Origin: an uncultured Treponema sp.
GTDB lineage: Bacteria > Spirochaetota > Spirochaetia > Treponematales > Treponemataceae
Assembly: GCA_937893155.1 (NCBI GenBank)
Contig: CALBGU010000156.1
Location: 1 to 9,124, forward strand
Length of the DNA: 9,124 nt
Direction: 5' to 3'
Shown here: positions 6,185 to 9,124 of the stretch, piece by piece
Layout: every line of letters starts with the position of its first letter
How positions within the stretch are numbered: the first letter of the stretch is position 1
Position numbers and translations under genes: made by a program
The notes under the pieces: generated by a model
The model's database searches: none
Told to the model about the DNA's origin: nothing
Seen by the model: the letters and a program-made list of their open reading frames with translations, nothing else

Positions 6185-7105
6185 ATGAGCGATATTTTTG
6201 AAAACGATATAGATTCCGGCGAAGACATTTCAGGGCTGGAAGACAACGACGAAAATTTTGAGGAACTGCAAGAAAATTTTGTGTTTCCCAAAAATCTGTA
6301 CAAGCTCAAGATTGATTATTCGTGCGAGGGCGTGTATGCGCAAAAGCCGTCGGGAATGAATCTTGAATCAGGCGATTTTGTGGTGATTCCAACGCGGTAC
6401 GGCAAGGATTTGGCGCGCGTTTTGGGAGCCGCACAAAAGCCCGTCGGCATTCGTCCAAGCGATGTTTTGCGCATTGACCGAAAAGCCACCGAGAAGGATT
6501 TGCAGCGTTCAAAGGAACTGCGCGAGAAAGAAGCTTTTGCGGACGGCGTTTTCCGAGAAAAAGTGCAAATCCACAAACTCGATATGAAGCTCATCACTGT
6601 GCATTTTTTGCTTGACGAGCAAAAAGCGCTGTTTTTTTTCAGTTCCGAAAACCGCGTAGATTTTCGCGAGTTGGTCAAAGATTTGGTCAGCGTGTTCAAA
6701 ATGCGCATTGAGCTTCGGCAAATCGGGGTGAGAGACGAAAGCCGCATCACCGGCGGGCTGGGCATTTGCGGGCGCCCGTATTGCTGTTCGGCGATTACGG
6801 ATAAAATGCGCCCCGTGTCTATCCGTATGGCAAAAGACCAAAATCTGTCGCTCAATTCGATGAAAATCAGCGGGCAGTGCGGCAGGCTGTTGTGCTGTAT
6901 GTCTTACGAATACGATTGGTATGCCGAAACACGCAAAAAATTGCCGAGCGAAGGGCTGAGAATCTTTTTTGACGGCGTGAATTTCCGCGTAACCGAGGTA
7001 AATCCGATTTCGTCCACGATAAAAATGCTCGGGGAAGACGGTCGGCTCATCGAACTCGCCTCTTCCCGATTTTCGCGCGAAAATGGGCGTTGGCGCGTTA
7101 TTTAA
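6185..7105 (+). CDS. yaaT: PSP1-domain protein, YaaT/RicT-like, Fe-S ligands retained
   Basis: A 306-residue cytoplasmic protein. The first 35 residues are strongly acidic (Asp/Glu-rich). The PSP1 core runs from about residue 38 to 245: FVVIPTRYGKDLARVLG (65-81), DFRELVKDLVSVFKMRIELRQIGVRD (split over 159-184), GICGRPYCC (193-201) and SGQCGRLLCC (229-238). The paired C-x4-CC motifs supply Cys195, 200, 201, 232, 237 and 238. In B. subtilis RicT, Cys residues of this type hold [4Fe-4S] clusters, and the protein works with RicA and RicF to direct RNase Y mRNA processing. All six are kept here, so cluster binding is likely. The AGAGGA site (6175-6180) lies 4 nt before ATG 6185, which is 9 bp after the yaaR stop. 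It is the last gene of the operon and ends at a strong terminator. No ricA or ricF partner is visible in the window. The acidic N-terminal extension is unusual. Confidence 0.9.
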   Translation: MSDIFENDIDSGEDISGLEDNDENFEELQENFVFPKNLYKLKIDYSCEGVYAQKPSGMNLESGDFVVIPTRYGKDLARVLGAAQKPVGIRPSDVLRIDRKATEKDLQRSKELREKEAFADGVFREKVQIHKLDMKLITVHFLLDEQKALFFFSSENRVDFRELVKDLVSVFKMRIELRQIGVRDESRITGGLGICGRPYCCSAITDKMRPVSIRMAKDQNLSLNSMKISGQCGRLLCCMSYEYDWYAETRKKLPSEGLRIFFDGVNFRVTEVNPISSTIKMLGEDGRLIELASSRFSRENGRWRVI

Positions 7106-7132
7106 AGCCGTCAAATCTTTTTCAAAAATCAT

Positions 7133-7174
7133 AAAAAATGCTCCCCGTCTATGAAAAGATGAGGAGCGTTTTTT
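7133..7174. terminator. Bidirectional intrinsic terminator between convergent genes
   Basis: GCTCC (7140-7144) pairs with GGAGC (7163-7167), and CGTCT (7146-7150) pairs with 7157-7161 apart from a G-T wobble. The loop is ATGAAA. The stem is preceded by AAAAAA (7133-7138) and followed by TTTTTT (7169-7174), so it works in both directions. It serves the yaaT gene on the plus strand and the antiporter gene (stop 7184) on the minus strand. Confidence 0.88.
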
Positions 7175-7183
7175 ATGTACGCA

Positions 7184-8698
7184 TTATTTTGCCACGCGCT
7201 TTTTCATTGCGAAAAGGAAAGCGAACAGCGCGATTAAGCCGAATGCCCACGAAATGAGTGCGCTTGCCGTTGTGCCGAGACTTTGCGTAAAGCCTGCTAC
7301 GATGTACGTTGCAAACGACACGGCGGCGCAGGAGAGCGCATAAGGCAGCTGCGTTGCGACGTGGTTGATATGGTCGCACTGCGCGCCAGCACTTGCCATA
7401 ATCGTCGTGTCGCTAATCGGGGAGATGTGGTCGCCGCAGACAGAACCCGCCATACAAGCCGAAATCGAGATGATACGGAGCGAGCCTTGCGGAAATGCCG
7501 CGATACAAATCGGAATCAAAATGCCGAATGTGCCCCAGCTTGTGCCTGTCGCGAACGCCAAAAAGAGCGCAATCACAAAGATTATCGCAGGCAAAAAGTT
7601 CTGAAATCCCTTTGCACTGCCTTCAACGAGGCTTGCTACATACGCTGCCGCACCTAAGCTGTCGGTCATCGCTTTGAGCGTCCACGCGAGAGTGAGTATC
7701 AAAATGGCAGGCACCATCGCTTTGAAGCCGTCGGGAATGCAGAGCATTGCGGATTTGAACGAGATGACGCGGCGCGGAATGTAAAAGAGCAATGTGAGCA
7801 AAAATGCAGCGAACGAGCCGAGTACAAGCCCGACAGACGCATCACTTGCAGCGAATGACTCGACGAAATCAAGGTGATTTTCTCCGTCGCTGAAAAAGCC
7901 GCCCGTGTAAATCATTCCAAGCACACAAAAGAAAATCAGAAGCGCAATCGGCAAGACAAGGTCGATAACTGTGCCGTTTTTCTTGATTTCCTCTTCGCCC
8001 TCTTCCGTTTCTGTGTTTGCCTTGCTTGAGAATGGCTTTTCGTATTTCGCCATTGCGCCGAACTCGAAGCGCATAAAGACCATTGCAAACATCATTATCA
8101 GCGTGAAAAATGCGTAGAAATTGAACGGAATCGCCTTGCAAAAGAGAGCAATGCCGTTTTCTCCCTCGCTTACAAAGCCGCTCACTGCCGCCGCCCACGA
8201 GCTTATCGGTGCGATAATGCACACAGGGGCAGCTGTCGCGTCGATGAGATAGGCGAGTTTTGACTTTGATACGCCGTAGCGGTCGGTTACGCTTTTCATC
8301 ACTGAGCCGACGGTGAGGCAGTTGAAATAGTCATCGATGAAAATCAAAATGCCTAATGCTATCGTGGCGATTTGTGCGCCGATTTTGCTTTTGATGTGCT
8401 GTTTTGCCCAGTTGCCGAATGCTTGCGAGCCGCCTGCTTTGTTCATCAGTGCGACCATTGTGCCTAAGACGACGAGGAAGACCAGAATTCCGACGTTCCA
8501 GCTGTCAGAAAGCTGTGCAATCATTCCGTCTTTGAAGACGTGGTTAAAAAATCCTGCGAATCCGCTTGCCGCGTCGATTGCATAGAATGCGCCGCCGATG
8601 ACGATACCGACGAACAGCGACGAATAGACTTCTTTTGTGCAAAGTGCGAGCGCAATCGCGACGACCGCTGGCACTAAAGACCAAACTGAATTAGCCAT
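7184..8698 (-). CDS. nhaC: NhaC-family Na+/H+ antiporter
   Basis: A 504-residue polytopic inner-membrane protein of the NhaC family (COG1757), about the usual length. Roughly 11-12 hydrophobic segments are visible. Family landmarks are DDYFNCLTVGSVM (122-134) followed by TDR (138-140), IDATAAP (152-158), FATGTSWGTFGILIPI (382-397) and GDHISPISDTTIMASAG (422-438), followed by CDHINH (441-446). The two Asp/His-bearing inverted-repeat motifs are the expected ion-translocation region. A hydrophilic loop at about 214-241 contains a run of Glu and may be a regulatory or pH-sensing cytoplasmic loop. NhaC relatives exchange Na+ for H+, and some couple this to malate/lactate (MleN-like) or amino-acid exchange. 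The exact substrate cannot be decided here. GGAG lies 6 nt upstream of the ATG. The first 8 bp overlap the end of the small upstream gene, indicating translational coupling. Confidence 0.9.
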   Translation of the reverse strand: MANSVWSLVPAVVAIALALCTKEVYSSLFVGIVIGGAFYAIDAASGFAGFFNHVFKDGMIAQLSDSWNVGILVFLVVLGTMVALMNKAGGSQAFGNWAKQHIKSKIGAQIATIALGILIFIDDYFNCLTVGSVMKSVTDRYGVSKSKLAYLIDATAAPVCIIAPISSWAAAVSGFVSEGENGIALFCKAIPFNFYAFFTLIMMFAMVFMRFEFGAMAKYEKPFSSKANTETEEGEEEIKKNGTVIDLVLPIALLIFFCVLGMIYTGGFFSDGENHLDFVESFAASDASVGLVLGSFAAFLLTLLFYIPRRVISFKSAMLCIPDGFKAMVPAILILTLAWTLKAMTDSLGAAAYVASLVEGSAKGFQNFLPAIIFVIALFLAFATGTSWGTFGILIPICIAAFPQGSLRIISISACMAGSVCGDHISPISDTTIMASAGAQCDHINHVATQLPYALSCAAVSFATYIVAGFTQSLGTTASALISWAFGLIALFAFLFAMKKRVAK

Positions 8699-8879
8699 TT
8701 TTCTTCTCCGTTAAAAGCGAAAAGTCCGCTTCGAGCGGTTTTGTTACGCCTGCGCATTGCAGTTTTTTCAGGATTTTGATGACGTAATTGAGTTCGTCAA
8801 GATTGGTGGCGGCACAATACGTTTTGATTTGTTCAAGAGCTTTGAGCGCCTTTTCGTTTGAAACTTCGATTGTTTCCAT
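8691..8879 (-). CDS. Small 62-residue protein of unknown function, coupled to nhaC
   Basis: I chose ATG 8877-8879 because GAGGT sits 5 nt upstream and a TATAAT promoter lies just before it; the open frame continues upstream but would start beyond the promoter -10. The product is 62 residues, mostly predicted alpha-helical: about residues 7-24 (NEKALKALEQIKTYCAAT) and 28-42 (DELNYVIKILKKLQC), then a short tail with Pro48 and a Lys-rich end. There is no signal peptide or membrane segment. Two cysteines, Cys22 and Cys42, sit one in each helix. I do not recognise a family. Its last 8 bp overlap the nhaC start, and both genes share one promoter. A regulatory or accessory role for the antiporter is possible, or it may only serve as a coupling leader gene. 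Confidence 0.7.
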   Translation of the reverse strand: METIEVSNEKALKALEQIKTYCAATNLDELNYVIKILKKLQCAGVTKPLEADFSLLTEKKNG

Positions 8880-8898
8880 AAAATACCTCGCTTTGCGC

Positions 8899-8928
8899 AT
8901 TATAGCCCTTTTCCCTTGCACTCTGCAA
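8899..8928 (-). promoter_or_regulatory. Promoter for the small gene and nhaC
   Basis: On the minus strand a perfect TATAAT (8899-8904) is preceded at 18 bp by TTGCAG (8923-8928), a poor -35 (3 of 6). Transcription would start near 8892, leaving a leader of only about 12 nt that is nearly all ribosome binding site. Confidence 0.65.
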
Positions 8929-8933
8929 CAGGC

Positions 8934-8959
8934 GCGAAGGTATGAAAAGCCCCCTTCGC
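8934..8959. repeat. 7-bp hairpin just upstream of the small-gene promoter
   Basis: GCGAAGG (8934-8940) and CCTTCGC (8953-8959) are perfect inverted repeats with a 12-nt spacer. There is no T-run on either side, and the site lies between divergent genes, so a terminator is unlikely. It abuts the -35 region of the minus-strand promoter and could be an operator. The rest of 8960-9020 shows nothing I can name. Confidence 0.4.
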
Positions 8960-9048
8960 AAGACGAACTGACAGCGTTTCTCTTGCGCTAAGCACGATTA
9001 CGCACAGCGTGTTTTGCCGATTTGACAGTAGAAAAATGCTATTTTCAG

Positions 9049-9057
9049 TGGTATAAT
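9049..9057 (+). promoter_or_regulatory. Extended -10 promoter for the right-edge gene
   Basis: TGG plus TATAAT (9049-9057) form a perfect extended -10. A consensus TTGACA exists at 9022-9027 but is 24 bp away, too far for normal sigma-70 spacing. The extended -10 is therefore probably what is recognised. The start site is expected at about 9064-9066. Confidence 0.6.
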
Positions 9058-9064
9058 GCAAATA

Positions 9065-9124
9065 ATGAAAGATGAAACGAAACAGAGCAGCATAAAGCCG
9101 ATTGACCCGAAAATGTGGGAGCGA
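9065..9124 (+). CDS. 5' end of a gene cut by the window edge
   Basis: An open frame starts at ATG 9065 and stays open for 20 codons to the window end (MKDETKQSSIKP...). The product begins hydrophilic, with no signal peptide in the visible part, and cannot be identified. The ATG is only 7 nt after the TATAAT box and has no ribosome binding site. Either the mRNA is leaderless, or the real start is downstream, for example the in-frame ATG at 9113. That one also lacks a good site in view. The coding call rests on the promoter and the open frame only. Confidence 0.45.
   Translation, partial: MKDETKQSSIKPIDPKMWER

Noticed and set aside
6509..7132. 207-codon minus-strand frame opposite the PSP1 gene
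   Set aside because: Runs into the terminator region and is antisense to conserved Cys motifs.
9022..9027. TTGACA as -35 for the right-edge promoter
   Set aside because: The spacing to TATAAT is 24 bp, outside the usual 16-19 bp.

Overview
The window looks like a piece of a host-associated or gut/rumen treponeme chromosome (Spirochaetota, probably Treponema). This is inferred from gene content and style only. It carries a lipoprotein with a relaxed lipobox followed by an Asp/Ser homopolymer linker, a transmembrane M23 peptidase next to a bactofilin, and a YaaR/YaaT pair. Base composition is moderate, with AT-rich intergenic regions that carry near-consensus sigma-70 promoters. No rRNA, tRNA, CRISPR array, transposase, phage gene or toxin-antitoxin pair was seen.

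Layout. A small secreted lipoprotein gene (78-596, +) converges with a two-gene minus-strand operon (3801 down to 820). That operon encodes an MGH1/GH63-like (alpha/alpha)6 glycoside hydrolase and then a Ppx/GppA-type phosphatase fused to an HD domain. The convergent gap (597-819) holds a compound repeat: two inverted, diverged 30-bp units around a small hairpin and a 20-bp perfect palindrome. The divergent gap (3802-4188) holds a good minus-strand promoter and a perfect TTGACA-N17-TATAAT promoter with extended -10 on the plus strand. That plus promoter drives a tight four-gene operon: M23 peptidase (GTG start at 4189), bactofilin, YaaR-like DUF327 protein, and a PSP1/YaaT (RicT)-like protein with two C-x4-CC motifs. 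The operon ends at a strong bidirectional terminator (about 7133-7174). Convergent to it lies a minus-strand pair: a 62-codon gene of unknown function whose end overlaps the start of an NhaC-family antiporter by 8 bp. Upstream of this pair a divergent promoter region leads to the first 20 codons of a plus-strand gene that runs off the window. Its ATG sits almost at the predicted transcription start, so it may be leaderless.

How the parts work together. The M23 and bactofilin genes are a recognisable envelope/cell-shape module. In other bacteria, bactofilin scaffolds position M23 endopeptidases to shape the cell wall. YaaR and YaaT are neighbours in Firmicutes as well, where YaaT (RicT) is an Fe-S protein acting with RNase Y in mRNA maturation. 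Here they share one transcript with the shape genes. The glycosidase and the Ppx-HD protein are probably cytoplasmic. Both show substitutions at positions usually catalytic or phosphate-binding in their families, which makes their exact activities uncertain.

Most of the window is ordinary chromosomal core. The points most worth a second look are the compound repeat, the active-site substitutions, the shape/RNA-regulation operon, the small gene coupled to nhaC, and the possibly leaderless gene at the right edge.
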